Assembly: GCF_029623395.1 (NCBI RefSeq)
Contig: NZ_JAPYKK010000001.1
Coordinates: forward strand, 1-64,000
Length of the DNA stretch: 64,000 bases
Direction of reading: 5' to 3'
DNA from: Sphingomonas echinoides
Lineage (GTDB): Bacteria; Pseudomonadota; Alphaproteobacteria; Sphingomonadales; Sphingomonadaceae
Shown here: in pieces, positions 43,196 to 52,412 of the stretch
How the letters are laid out: each line of letters starts with the position of its first letter
Position numbering within the stretch: the stretch's first letter is position 1
Program-made: the position numbers and the translations under genes
Notes under the pieces: model-generated
What the model was told of the DNA's origin: nothing
Database searches by the model: none
What the model saw: the letters and a program-made list of their open reading frames with translations, nothing else

Positions 43196-43220
43196 CGTAA
43201 TGATACAACATATCATGACG
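43196..43220 (+). promoter_or_regulatory. Zur-like operator upstream of the COG0523 gene
   Basis: CGTAATGATA-CAACA-TATCATGACG is a 25-bp palindrome with one mismatch in the arms and an AT-rich centre. It ends 14 bases before the COG0523 start codon. Shape and context resemble zinc-uptake regulator (Zur) boxes, which often control COG0523 genes. Confidence 0.55.
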
Positions 43221-43234
43221 TAGGGTGCAGTTCG

Positions 43235-44452
43235 ATGGTTCAAGATGTAAAGGCTCTCTTGCCGGTGACGGTCCTGTCCGGATTCCTGGGCGCTGGAAAG
43301 ACGACGCTGCTCAATCACATCCTCGCCAACCGAGAGGGCCGGCGGGTGGCCGTGATCGTCAACGACATGTCCGAGGTGAACATCGATGCGGATTTGGTCC
43401 GCAGTGGGGATACCGCCCTCTCACGCGGCGAGGACACGCTCATCGAAATGACCAATGGCTGCATCTGCTGCACACTGCGCGAGGATCTTCTCGTCGAGGT
43501 TCGCGCGCTGGCAGACGCCGGGCGGTTCGACTGCCTCGTGATCGAAAGCACGGGTATCTCCGAGCCGTTACCGGTCGCTGCCACCTTCTCGTTCGAGGAC
43601 GAACAGGGCGAAAGCCTGTCGGATGTCGCGCGTCTGGATACGATGGTGACGGTGGTCGATGCCGCAAACCTGTTGCGTGACTATGCAAGCACCGACTTTC
43701 TCGCCGATCGCGGCGAAGCGCTCGGCGATGATGATCGGCGCAGTCTCGTGGGGTTGCTGGTCGAGCAGATCGAGTTCGCAGACGTGATCGTCATTACCAA
43801 GGCCGATCTCGTCGATGCCGCACAACTGGCGACCGTGCGCAAGCTGGTGGCCTCGCTCAACGCCGACGCCCGCATCGTCGAGGCACGACATGGAGCGGTG
43901 CCGCTCGACTCCGTGATCGAAACCGGATTGTTCGACGATGAAAAGGCGGAATTGCATCCGCTGTGGGCGAAGGAACTTTACGGCCACGCCGATCACCGTC
44001 CCGAAAGCGAGGAATACGGTGTCGAAAGCTTCGTCTACCGGGCTCGCGCACCTTTCGACCCGGCTAAGTTCCACGATTTCTCGCGGGGCGGGTGGCCGGG
44101 TGTGGTGCGGGCGAAGGGCCATTTCTGGCTTGCGACGCGTCCCGATTGGTGCGGAGAGCTCGCTCAAGCCGGAGCCCAATCGGTGACGGAAGCGCTCGGC
44201 CGCTGGTGGGCCTGCATCCCCGCGTCGGAGCGTCCGAGCGGCGAAGCATGGGACCGGATGGTGGCTGCCAGATGGTCGCCGATCTGGGGCGACCGACGGC
44301 AAGAACTTGTCTTCATCGGCATCGACATGGACGAGGCCGAGATCAGACGCCGCCTCGATGCGTGTCTTATACCCGCCGCCGCCTTCACGCCCCGGCTATG
44401 GGAGGGAATGCCCGATCCGTTCCCCGCCTGGGGTGTGCGAGAGGTGTCCTGA
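43235..44452 (+). CDS. COG0523 (CobW-like) GTP-binding metallochaperone
   Basis: 405 aa from the ATG at 43235; the longer frame from 43160 runs through the palindrome and is rejected. G3E GTPase: Walker [10 protein letters not shown] (16-24), the CxCC metal site GCICC (75-79), [15 protein letters not shown] and a C-terminal CobW_C domain ([18 protein letters not shown]). COG0523 proteins of this kind deliver or allocate zinc when it is scarce. It overlaps the DUF1826 gene (TGATG). The palindrome just upstream fits zinc regulation. Confidence 0.9.
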   Translation: MVQDVKALLPVTVLSGFLGAGKTTLLNHILANREGRRVAVIVNDMSEVNIDADLVRSGDTALSRGEDTLIEMTNGCICCTLREDLLVEVRALADAGRFDCLVIESTGISEPLPVAATFSFEDEQGESLSDVARLDTMVTVVDAANLLRDYASTDFLADRGEALGDDDRRSLVGLLVEQIEFADVIVITKADLVDAAQLATVRKLVASLNADARIVEARHGAVPLDSVIETGLFDDEKAELHPLWAKELYGHADHRPESEEYGVESFVYRARAPFDPAKFHDFSRGGWPGVVRAKGHFWLATRPDWCGELAQAGAQSVTEALGRWWACIPASERPSGEAWDRMVAARWSPIWGDRRQELVFIGIDMDEAEIRRRLDACLIPAAAFTPRLWEGMPDPFPAWGVREVS

Positions 44453-45093
44453 TGAACGGCGCGTCGATACTTGCCTCTTCCCGCTCGCACGTTCGTCGAG
44501 CGCCCACCATCGATGCGTTTACAGCGATCCTCGATCCCAGAGTGAATCTCGCGATCTGGGAGAGGCCTTCGATGGTGCCGGTCGGGCCTCTGGACGGTTT
44601 TGGTACCATCCAGATGACGACCGCGATCGATCATGCGCACGCAGCGCTGACGGAGGCGTTCGCACGGCAGCCACCCGCCGCTTGGCATTCGGATATCGCT
44701 ACCGATATCGCTTCACTCAGCGCAGCCTTTGCAGTGATCATGGCGTTGTCGCATGTCGCAATCCGCCTGGAGCGGGCGGTCGGCGACGCGTGCAAGCGCT
44801 GGCACGCGGATTACGTGTCCGTCCGGCTGATCTGCACCTATCGCGGGTCGGGAACACAGTGGATCGAACGGTCCGTCGACAGCACCGATGCATTGGTGGG
44901 CGAGACGCCCCGATCGCTTTCTCCAGGCGCGGTCGGCCTCTTCAAAGGCCGGAACCTCGCCGGTGAACAGGCCATCGTCCATCGCTCCCCGCCGATCGCG
45001 GGCACGGGCGAAGAGCGGTTGCTGCTGGTGATTGACGGTCCACCACCAGCGGACACCGCCGCGCTCTGGAACCGAGCGATGCAAAGTGGCTGA
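44452..45093 (+). CDS. DUF1826 domain-containing protein
   Basis: 213 aa from the ATG at 44452, which overlaps the COG0523 stop. The frame is open further upstream but only as a shadow. Sequence features such as NLAIWERP, ACKRWHADYVSVRLICTYRGSGTQWI and VGLFKGRNLAGEQAIVHRSPP fit DUF1826, a family found next to COG0523 GTPases in proteobacteria. Biochemical role unknown. It probably works with the GTPase in zinc homeostasis. Confidence 0.82.
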   Translation: MNGASILASSRSHVRRAPTIDAFTAILDPRVNLAIWERPSMVPVGPLDGFGTIQMTTAIDHAHAALTEAFARQPPAAWHSDIATDIASLSAAFAVIMALSHVAIRLERAVGDACKRWHADYVSVRLICTYRGSGTQWIERSVDSTDALVGETPRSLSPGAVGLFKGRNLAGEQAIVHRSPPIAGTGEERLLLVIDGPPPADTAALWNRAMQSG

Positions 45094-45177
45094 CATATTC
45101 GCAGGCCATCATCGGTATGCGATCGGCAAGAGTATCCTTACCCTTTCGATGACCCAAGCCTTGAGGATCGACACTCC

Positions 45178-45966
45178 GTGACTCGTTTGCCGCTACTCAT
45201 CGCCGCCACCCTCACAAGCGCTGGCGCCATTGCCGGCGCACAACAGTCGCTTGGGCCAGGGGGCTATTTGAGGCCGGGCGCGTTCGACGTGCTGGTTGTC
45301 CTACCACCTGCCCCGACGCCGGCCGATCCCCGGGGAATCGCCGACCGCGCGACCTTCAAAGCGACCCGCGCGCTTCAGGCCAGTCCTCGTTGGGAGATGG
45401 CGACCAACGACGTGAAGTCCGCCCCGTCTGACCTGTTCCATGACTTCAGTTGCGCACTTGGAATCACGCTAACACCCGAAAACGCCCCGCGAACCGCCGC
45501 GCTGCTTCGGCGCGCCATGTTCGATACGGGACGCCAGACAGGCACTGCAAAGACATATTACAAGCGGCAGCGCCCATTCCAGATCGACAGCGGGCCGATC
45601 TGCCAGCCCGCGGCGGAAGTGGCGGATAGTTATGATTATCCATCCGGCCATGCGACGGCGGGCTGGACCATGGCGACGTTGCTGGCGCAGGTCGCACCGG
45701 ACCGCGCAACCGCGCTGCTAGCGCACGGCCGGGCTTACGGCGAAAGTCGGGTCGTGTGCGGTGTCCACAATGCCAGCGCGGTCGAAGCAGCGCGTCTTTC
45801 GGCCTCGTCGACATTGACGGCTATGCAGGGCGAGCCCGCCTTCGCCGCCGATCTCACAGCGTCCAAGCACGAGGTTGCAGCACTTCTGAAGGCCGCAGGC
45901 GCAGCAAAACACGACACTCCGGCTTGCACGCGTGAAGCGAAACTGGTTGCCCAGCGCCTCTACTGA
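45178..45966 (+). CDS. PAP2 / class A acid phosphatase-like protein
   Basis: 262 aa from a GTG at 45178, with a signal peptide ending near IAGAQQ. Phosphatase motifs are KRQRPF (motif 1), PSGHATAGW (motif 2) and SRVVCGVHNASAVEA (motif 3). Motif 3 normally reads ...GVHYPSD; here the Asp that orients the catalytic His is replaced by Ala. Periplasmic hydrolysis of phosphoesters is expected if active. It is not obviously part of the zinc unit, being 84 bases downstream with its own start. Confidence 0.85.
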   Translation: MTRLPLLIAATLTSAGAIAGAQQSLGPGGYLRPGAFDVLVVLPPAPTPADPRGIADRATFKATRALQASPRWEMATNDVKSAPSDLFHDFSCALGITLTPENAPRTAALLRRAMFDTGRQTGTAKTYYKRQRPFQIDSGPICQPAAEVADSYDYPSGHATAGWTMATLLAQVAPDRATALLAHGRAYGESRVVCGVHNASAVEAARLSASSTLTAMQGEPAFAADLTASKHEVAALLKAAGAAKHDTPACTREAKLVAQRLY

Positions 45967-46191
45967 CGAGCTACTGAAACTTCGCCCCTGGCGATTCTAT
46001 TGGTAAAAAACCCTCGCCACCAATTGCGATTACCGACCTGCGAAACGTCGGTCGGCAGTTCACACCGCGGTAGCATCGTGCCGTATCACCGCGCGTCGAT
46101 CGCGCGCGAAAAGATGAGTGTTACGCCTTCTCTACTCTGGCGCTAACCCCGTAATCTGTCACATGGCATAGAGAACGGAATTGGGACCACG

Positions 46192-48690
46192 ATGACGGCG
46201 GAAGTGGCTGACGAGCGGACGGCGCAGCGGGTTGCCGCCCTGACTTGCTATGCGGTGCTGGATGCGCCGCGCGATCAGTCGTTCGATGAGCTTGCGGAGC
46301 TCACTGCCAAGCTGTGCGATACGCCGATCGCCGTCGTCAATCTGATTGCCGCCGATCGACAGTTCTTCATGGCGGAGGTGGGTCTTGGCGTCCGCGAGAC
46401 TCCGTTTGAAAGCTCGTTCTGCGCCAAAGCCATTCTGGAAGAAGACTTCCTGCTCGTTCAGGACGCGGCGCAAGACCCCCGGTTCGCCTGCAACCCGCTC
46501 GTCATCGGTGAGCCACACATCCGATTTTACGCAGGGGTTCTTCTCAAGAGCGAGGAAGGCGTCCCGATCGGAACGCTATGTGTCCTTGATTTTCGTCCAC
46601 GGGACCTGACTCAGCTTCAGCTGGATACGCTCCAAATTCTGTCCCGACAGGTCATGGCGCAGCTCAACCTCCGGCGGGCCGTGCTCGATCGGGAGCGCCA
46701 GTATAATGCGGCCTGCGAAAGTGAGGCGCGTTACCGCACGCTGTTCGATTCCATCGAATCCGGCTTCTGTGTGGCTGAAGTCACCCAGCGGAACGCGGAT
46801 GGTCTAACGGATTACCGTATCACCGACGCAAACCCCGCCTTCTTCCGACAGACCGGCTTCGACGAGACGATTCGAGAAACCTGGTTGCGAAAGGCTGTAC
46901 CCGAGCTCGAGGAGCACTGGTTCGACATCTACGGCCGTGTGGCCTCTACCGGTGAGCCGATCCGTTTCGAACAGGGATCGCAGGCCCTCGGACGCTGGTT
47001 CGACGTATACGCCTTTCGCATCGGAGAAGCGGGTGAGGGGCGGATCGCAATTCTGTTCAACGACATCTCTGCGCGTCGCCGTGCAGAAGAAGCGCTGAGA
47101 GCGCTCAACGAAACACTCGAGCAGGAGGTGGCTAGTCGAACAGCCCAGCTTCAACTGTCCCAAGACATCATTGAGGCCAGCAACGATCCGATTTGCGCGT
47201 TCGATACCGAATGCCGGTTGATCGCCTTCAATAAGGCCCACAGCGACGAAATCTTTCGGATCTTCCATCATGAAGTTCAGTTGGGGGAGGTATTCCCCGA
47301 TCTGTTCCCACCGGACCAGGCACCGATAATGCGGGCCTTCATGGAACGTGCTCTTACCGGGGAAAGCTACACCATCAGCGAAGCCTTTGGAAATCCTGAC
47401 CTCGCCAAGCCTGTTTGGGAAGTCTCCTACTCGCCGTTGCGGGACGCCAGTAACCAGGTCGTCGGCGCATTTCACTATGCCCGCGACATCTCTGTTCGAC
47501 TGCGGGCCGAGGCAGAGCTTGCCGAAACCCATCAGGCCCTCCGCCAAGCACAAAAGATGGAGGCCGTCGGCCAGTTGACCGGTGGTTTGGCGCATGACTT
47601 CAACAACTTGCTGACTGGCATGATGGGGAACCTTGAACTTCTGCAACTTCGTGTTGCCCGTGGTCGGCACGATGATCTAGATCGCTTTGTGAATGCAGCC
47701 CAAGGTGCGGGCCGGCGCGCTGCCTCGCTGACGCAACGATTGCTCGCCTTTTCGCGTCGGCAGACGCTCGATCCGAAGCCCACCGATGTGAACAAGTTGA
47801 TCTTCGGTCTGGAGGAGATGCTCCAACGCACGGTTGGGGCGACCACGGACATCGAGATCGTCGGCGCAGCCGGTCTATGGACTGCCGAAATTGATGCCGG
47901 TCAGCTCGAAAACGCCATTCTGAACCTGTGTATCAATGGACGCGATGCGATGCCGCATGGCGGAACACTCACGATCGAGACTGCGAACAAGTGGATCGAT
48001 GATCGCACCAGTCGCGAGCGGGATCTGCCTCCGGGACAGTATATCTCCGTGTGCGTGACCGATACGGGCACAGGCATGAGCGCAGAAACAATCGGGCGCG
48101 CTTTCGAGCCGTTCTTCACCACAAAACCCATTGGCCAGGGGACCGGCCTAGGCCTATCGATGATCTATGGTTTCGCGCGTCAGTCCGGAGGACAGGTTCG
48201 CATCTATTCCGAAATCGACCATGGAACGACGGTGTGCATCTACCTCCCGCGCTATCACGGCCAGGCGGAATCCGACGGCACCGATACCGAAGGTGTACTT
48301 GTCGACGGAACAATGGGCCAGACGGTGCTCGTGGTCGATGACGAGGCAACGATCCGACATTTGATCGACGAGGTGCTGGATGAGCTCGGCTACACGGTCA
48401 TTGGCGCAGCCGACGGTGCCGCCGGTATCAAGGTTCTACAGTCGGGCGCTCACATTGACCTACTCATCACCGATGTTGGCCTTCCCAACGGCATGAACGG
48501 TCGTCAGGTCGCGGACGAAGCGCGGCGATTGCGGCCCGGGCTGAAGGTGCTGTTCATCACCGGGTTCGCTGAGAATGCTGCGGTCGGCAATGGCCATCTG
48601 GAACACGGCATGGAATTGCTCACGAAACCTTTCACCCTCGAAGCGCTGTCGTCAAAGGTTGCGAGCATGCTGAAGCGAGCGGAAGAATAG
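46192..48690 (+). CDS. Hybrid sensor histidine kinase (GAF-PAS-PAS-HisKA-HATPase-REC)
   Basis: 832 aa, no membrane segments, so cytosolic. Order: GAF (about 25-165), PAS (about 180-300), coiled linker, PAS (about 320-435), HisKA with the phospho-accepting His468 in GGLAHDFNNLL, HATPase with NLCINGRDAMP (N box), DTGTGMS (G1) and GTGLGLSMIYGF (G2), then a C-terminal receiver with Asp761 in LLITDVGLP and Lys in LTKPF. It probably senses a small molecule, light or redox state. It is a lone gene with no partner regulator nearby. Confidence 0.93.
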   Translation: MTAEVADERTAQRVAALTCYAVLDAPRDQSFDELAELTAKLCDTPIAVVNLIAADRQFFMAEVGLGVRETPFESSFCAKAILEEDFLLVQDAAQDPRFACNPLVIGEPHIRFYAGVLLKSEEGVPIGTLCVLDFRPRDLTQLQLDTLQILSRQVMAQLNLRRAVLDRERQYNAACESEARYRTLFDSIESGFCVAEVTQRNADGLTDYRITDANPAFFRQTGFDETIRETWLRKAVPELEEHWFDIYGRVASTGEPIRFEQGSQALGRWFDVYAFRIGEAGEGRIAILFNDISARRRAEEALRALNETLEQEVASRTAQLQLSQDIIEASNDPICAFDTECRLIAFNKAHSDEIFRIFHHEVQLGEVFPDLFPPDQAPIMRAFMERALTGESYTISEAFGNPDLAKPVWEVSYSPLRDASNQVVGAFHYARDISVRLRAEAELAETHQALRQAQKMEAVGQLTGGLAHDFNNLLTGMMGNLELLQLRVARGRHDDLDRFVNAAQGAGRRAASLTQRLLAFSRRQTLDPKPTDVNKLIFGLEEMLQRTVGATTDIEIVGAAGLWTAEIDAGQLENAILNLCINGRDAMPHGGTLTIETANKWIDDRTSRERDLPPGQYISVCVTDTGTGMSAETIGRAFEPFFTTKPIGQGTGLGLSMIYGFARQSGGQVRIYSEIDHGTTVCIYLPRYHGQAESDGTDTEGVLVDGTMGQTVLVVDDEATIRHLIDEVLDELGYTVIGAADGAAGIKVLQSGAHIDLLITDVGLPNGMNGRQVADEARRLRPGLKVLFITGFAENAAVGNGHLEHGMELLTKPFTLEALSSKVASMLKRAEE

Positions 48691-48755
48691 ATTCACAAGC
48701 GTTCCACTTTACCGGGGCAACGTCGGCGCGCGTCCCTTTTTCGTTGGGGAGATTA

Positions 48756-49550
48756 TTATCCGAAACGAAAGCCAGAGATCGGCTTTCCGAGGGCGTGTCC
48801 GTGAAAGTCGGTCCGGCCGGGCTCTCCGGACGCAGCACCCGCCGCCACCATCAGCGGCAGCAAGTGATCTTCCCGTGGCTGCGCATGACGAGCGCCGGGA
48901 GCCTGTTCCCAGGCAATCAAGGAACGTTCCCGCGTGATGCCGTCCACCATCGCTTCACGGAGCCATGCGTCGAATGCCTCGGCATCGGGCTCAGCTCTTC
49001 GGCTACCGCCCATGAAGCCGCTCATGTTGTGGTAGCTCTGGCCGCTGCCGATGATCAGTACGCCCTCTTCTCGCAGAGGCGTGAGCGCGCGACCGATGGC
49101 GAGATGAGCTTCGGGATCCAGCCCGCGCTTGAGCGACAATTGGACGGTTGGAACGTTGGCTTCAGGGAACATGACCTTGAGCGGTACGAAGACGCCATGG
49201 TCCCAACCGCGCACCGTGTCCGCACCGCTTTCGATACCGGCAAGACCGAGCAGGTTACGCACCCGATTTGCCACCTCCGGACTCCCGGGGGCGGGCCATG
49301 TCAGCCGGTAGGTGTGGTCGGGAAAGCCGCCATAGTCGAACAGTAAAGGCGGCGCAGCGGCGGCGTTGACTGTCGCTCGCGCTTCTTCCCAATGACCTGA
49401 AACAACTAGGATCGCGCTGGGCTGCTCGGTGAGTGCTGCAGCAAAATCACGGAGATATTCCTCTAGCTCCGCCCATGCTTCCCGCATCGGACCGGGATCG
49501 AGGAAAAAGCACGGACCACCACCGTGGTTGATGAAGAACGTCGGTTGCAT
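48756..49550 (-). CDS. DODA-type extradiol dioxygenase family protein
   Basis: 264 aa. Metal ligands visible are the His of FINHGGGP (8-9 region), SGHWEE, GWDHGVFVPLKVMFP and HAQPREDHLLPL, the pattern of the YgiD/4,5-DOPA dioxygenase group. It would open catechol rings in the cytoplasm; the natural substrate is unknown. It ends 66 bases past the histidine kinase stop, converging on it. Confidence 0.88.
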   Translation of the reverse strand: MQPTFFINHGGGPCFFLDPGPMREAWAELEEYLRDFAAALTEQPSAILVVSGHWEEARATVNAAAAPPLLFDYGGFPDHTYRLTWPAPGSPEVANRVRNLLGLAGIESGADTVRGWDHGVFVPLKVMFPEANVPTVQLSLKRGLDPEAHLAIGRALTPLREEGVLIIGSGQSYHNMSGFMGGSRRAEPDAEAFDAWLREAMVDGITRERSLIAWEQAPGARHAQPREDHLLPLMVAAGAASGEPGRTDFHGHALGKPISGFRFG

Positions 49551-49906
49551 CGTCTCGATATAGGCGTCGCGACCGCCTTGCAGGAGTGGTCAAATCATGA
49601 TCGTCTCCATCGTCGGAGATGTTGAGTGATGATTAGCTGGGTCGAGCCTTTAACAGGTTCGAACGCTCGTCCCGATCGCTCCCCTGTGATCCTCTCGCAG
49701 CTTTGAAACGCTCCGCAGGATCGGATGACCTAAAGCCGCGCGTGCGTTTGTGGCGCTCCTCGATTTTCGGCCGACAGTTCGACTTCCGGCTTGCTGGCGT
49801 CGGATCGTGCCGAATGCCGGAACTTCTCGTCGCGGCACCCATCGCTGACTGACGGCTGATCCTGATCAAAATCCAGGACGCCCCGCCCAAAAAGGGGGCT
49901 CACTCC
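49551..49906. other. Gene-free stretch
   Basis: 356 bases between the dioxygenase start and the ankyrin gene end, both minus strand. Short open frames here have no family features. I see no tRNA or strong repeat. It presumably contains the dioxygenase promoter. Confidence 0.5.
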
Positions 49907-50440
49907 TTATCGACTGGTCGCACGGTCGATCAGATCCGCCATTGCAGTGTTGGCCTGCCCGGCCGCGATACTTGCCGGGCTGTTCCCCGCGACGTCGATC
50001 ACCGCGGTTTCAGCACCCGCGGCGAGTAACATCTCGACGATCGCACCGTGCCCGAACATTACCGCGTTCATCAGCGCGGTTTGACCCGCGAGATTGCGCT
50101 GGTTCGCGTCTGCACCGGCATCCAGCAGCAGACGCGCGATATTGGCATAGCCTTTGAAGGCGACGCCCATCAGCGCGGTATTCCCCCGAGCACCATCCCC
50201 GGCAGCGGTATCCGCGCCATGCGCCAACAACCCCGCGGTCGCGCCTTCGTGGCCGTTGTAACTGGCCAGGATCAGAGGCGTATATCCTTTTGCGTCGCGC
50301 GCTTCAACATCTGCCCCTGCCTGGAGCAGCGCGGGAAGGACGTCGTCCCGTCCCAAGCGTGCGGCCTGATGCAACAGGTCCTGCAACCGCTCCGGCGACG
50401 GCAACGGTGTCTGGTCGGTCATGATTTGTGCGTCTGACAC
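49907..50440 (-). CDS. Ankyrin repeat protein
   Basis: 177 aa from a GTG at 50440 with AGGAAC upstream; an ATG six codons later (50422) is the alternative. Four ankyrin repeats are readable, each with the GxTPLxxA.GH pattern: GYTPLILASYNGHEGATAGL, GNTALMGVAFKGYANIARLL, GQTALMNAVMFGHGAIVEML, and a weaker GNSPASIAAGQ. No signal peptide or membrane segment. Probably a cytosolic protein-binding module; partner unknown. Confidence 0.87.
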   Translation of the reverse strand: MSDAQIMTDQTPLPSPERLQDLLHQAARLGRDDVLPALLQAGADVEARDAKGYTPLILASYNGHEGATAGLLAHGADTAAGDGARGNTALMGVAFKGYANIARLLLDAGADANQRNLAGQTALMNAVMFGHGAIVEMLLAAGAETAVIDVAGNSPASIAAGQANTAMADLIDRATSR

Positions 50441-50618
50441 AGGAAGTTCCTAACAAGGCTGATCCACACCAACGATTTCGCAACGAAACAGGCTCCCACG
50501 ATCGAACATATTGCCCGGGCAAAACGGACGCACGGCTTTGACCGAACCGCGTCGCCATCATAAGCCACGAAGCACCGCCGTTCTGCATCAGGCCGGCTTG
50601 GCTCGCAGGAATGTGCGT

Positions 50619-50876
50619 ATGTCCAACGAATACGACCACGGACGCCGTGACGGGCTTAGACTGGCGATCGCCATCCTCGCCGCAGAAGAAGCCAAATGGG
50701 CGGCGCTGCTCGGGGAAAGCCCGTCGTGGCGGACCAACCAGACGCGCGAAGTCCGACACAAAACGCTGCAAGTCGCCCAGAAGCGCGTGCAAACGGTGCT
50801 GAACCGGCTTTCGCCCAAGCAGGACGACGGCATGAGTGATGAACTCGCCGCCGCGTTGGACAGCGCGGGGCTCTAA
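50619..50876 (+). CDS. Small hypothetical protein
   Basis: 85 aa from the ATG at 50619, which has AGGA about 10 bases upstream. The open frame runs back to 50511 but that part lacks support. The protein is helical and charged (MSNEYDHGRRDGLRLAIAIL, then AEEAKWAALLGESPSWRTNQ) with no membrane segment. I do not recognise it. Confidence 0.55.
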   Translation: MSNEYDHGRRDGLRLAIAILAAEEAKWAALLGESPSWRTNQTREVRHKTLQVAQKRVQTVLNRLSPKQDDGMSDELAAALDSAGL

Positions 50877-50911
50877 CGCGTCCTGGCATGCCAGCGCCCC
50901 GTTGGCTGGCC

Positions 50912-52321
50912 CTACCCCGCGTACACCTTGACCACATCAAACAGGTAATCGCGCCCGTCATACAGCGACTTGACGTTCATCCGCTCGTTGAGACCGTGTG
51001 CGCGGTTAATGTCCGACGCGATAAACATCCCCGGCACGCCGTATACCGGAATCCCCACTGCCTCTAGAAACACACCATCGGTCGCGCCGGTCGACATCAT
51101 CGGCAGGATCGGGACGCCGGGGAAATGCTTCGCCGCAACGGTCTTCGCAGGTCCCAGGATCTTGGGATCGAGCGTCGGCGGAACCGCGGTCGGGCGAATT
51201 GGCTGGTTGGCAGTAACCGTCACCTTGTCTCCCGCCAGTTCCTTCAGCTTCGCCAGAGTTGCATCGACGGTTTCGCCGGGAAAGATCCGGCAATTGACGT
51301 TGGCGGTCGCGCGCTGCGGCAGCGCGTTCTCGGCATGGCCGGCGTTGACCAGCGTCGCAACGCAGGTGGTGCGCAGGACCGAATGGAAAGTCTTGTTCGC
51401 GCTCACCACCGCATCCGCCGCAGTATCGGTTGGATCGGCTAGCAGCCGCTTGATCGCATCGCCCATGGGCCCGGGCTGTGCCGCCGCATTTCCGGCGAAG
51501 AAGGCGCGGGTCGTGTCGGTGAAGCGGATCGGGAACTCATACCCTTGCACCGCCCTCAACGCGTCGGACAATTGGTAGATTGCGTTATCGGGGGTCGGCT
51601 GAGAGCTGTGCCCGCCGGGGTTGGTGGCGAGCAGCGTAAAGTTCTGCGCGGCCTTCTCGCCTACCTGGAGGAACAACGTCTTGCGTTCGCCCTGTTCGGT
51701 TAGCAACCCGCCGCCGCCTTCGTTGAGCGCGAATTCCGCAGCGATGAGGTCGGGCTTGTTTTTCGCCAGCCACTCTGCGCCGTTGAACGCGAAGGTCGTC
51801 TCCTCGCCACAGGTCAGCGCGAGCTTGATCGTGCGCTTGGGGCGATAGCCGCCGGTCTTGAAGCGGATCATCGCGTCTGACCAGATCGCCGCCTGCGCCT
51901 TGTCGTCGGTGCTGCCGCGCGCGTAATAATAGCCGCCGTCCTCGACCAGCTTGAACGGATCGCGCGTCCAATCCTCGCGCTTGGCCTCGACCACGTCGAG
52001 ATGCGCGAGCAACAGCATCGGCTTCATGCGCGCATTGCTGCCCTTCAGCACGGCGACGAGGCCACCCTCCTTGGGATGATCGGGCACCGAAAAATAGGTG
52101 ATGTCACTGTCAGCATAGCCCGCCGCCTTCAGGCGCACACCGATTTGCGCAGCGGCTTGCGTGCAACTGCCGGCGGAGAGCGTGGTGTTGGTTTCGACCA
52201 GTTCCTTGTAGATCTCAAAGAAGGCCTTCTGGTCCGGCCTGTCCTGCGCCGTTGCTGCGGATGGGAACCCGGCCCCCGCTGCCGTCGTACCGAGAAGGAT
52301 CGCCAAAGTGATCGCGCGCAT
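50912..52321 (-). CDS. M20 family metallopeptidase, secreted
   Basis: 469 aa from the ATG at 52321 (strong AGGGGG upstream); the long upstream extension is a shadow. A signal peptide (cleavage near ATAQD, residue about 26) is followed by the M20 catalytic domain, with metal ligands in LLAHLDVVEA, GSTDDKAQAA and TCGEETTF. The dimerisation domain then follows (GGHSSQPTPDNAIYQL), and the chain ends with a final His in INRAHGLNERM. It hydrolyses peptides or N-acyl amino acids in the periplasm. Confidence 0.92.
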   Translation of the reverse strand: MRAITLAILLGTTAAGAGFPSAATAQDRPDQKAFFEIYKELVETNTTLSAGSCTQAAAQIGVRLKAAGYADSDITYFSVPDHPKEGGLVAVLKGSNARMKPMLLLAHLDVVEAKREDWTRDPFKLVEDGGYYYARGSTDDKAQAAIWSDAMIRFKTGGYRPKRTIKLALTCGEETTFAFNGAEWLAKNKPDLIAAEFALNEGGGGLLTEQGERKTLFLQVGEKAAQNFTLLATNPGGHSSQPTPDNAIYQLSDALRAVQGYEFPIRFTDTTRAFFAGNAAAQPGPMGDAIKRLLADPTDTAADAVVSANKTFHSVLRTTCVATLVNAGHAENALPQRATANVNCRIFPGETVDATLAKLKELAGDKVTVTANQPIRPTAVPPTLDPKILGPAKTVAAKHFPGVPILPMMSTGATDGVFLEAVGIPVYGVPGMFIASDINRAHGLNERMNVKSLYDGRDYLFDVVKVYAG

Positions 52322-52412
52322 GTTGCCCCCTGCCTGCTGATCTAGCGAGGCTAACGCCCTGAGCGGGGAACGCAACGGGGTGCGATGAATGGCGCTGCCA
52401 CGCCTGGCTCGG

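Noticed and set aside
49633..49890. 85-codon minus-strand frame in the gap before the ankyrin gene
   Set aside because: Arg/Ser-rich with no recognisable domain and no good ribosome site; treated as non-coding.
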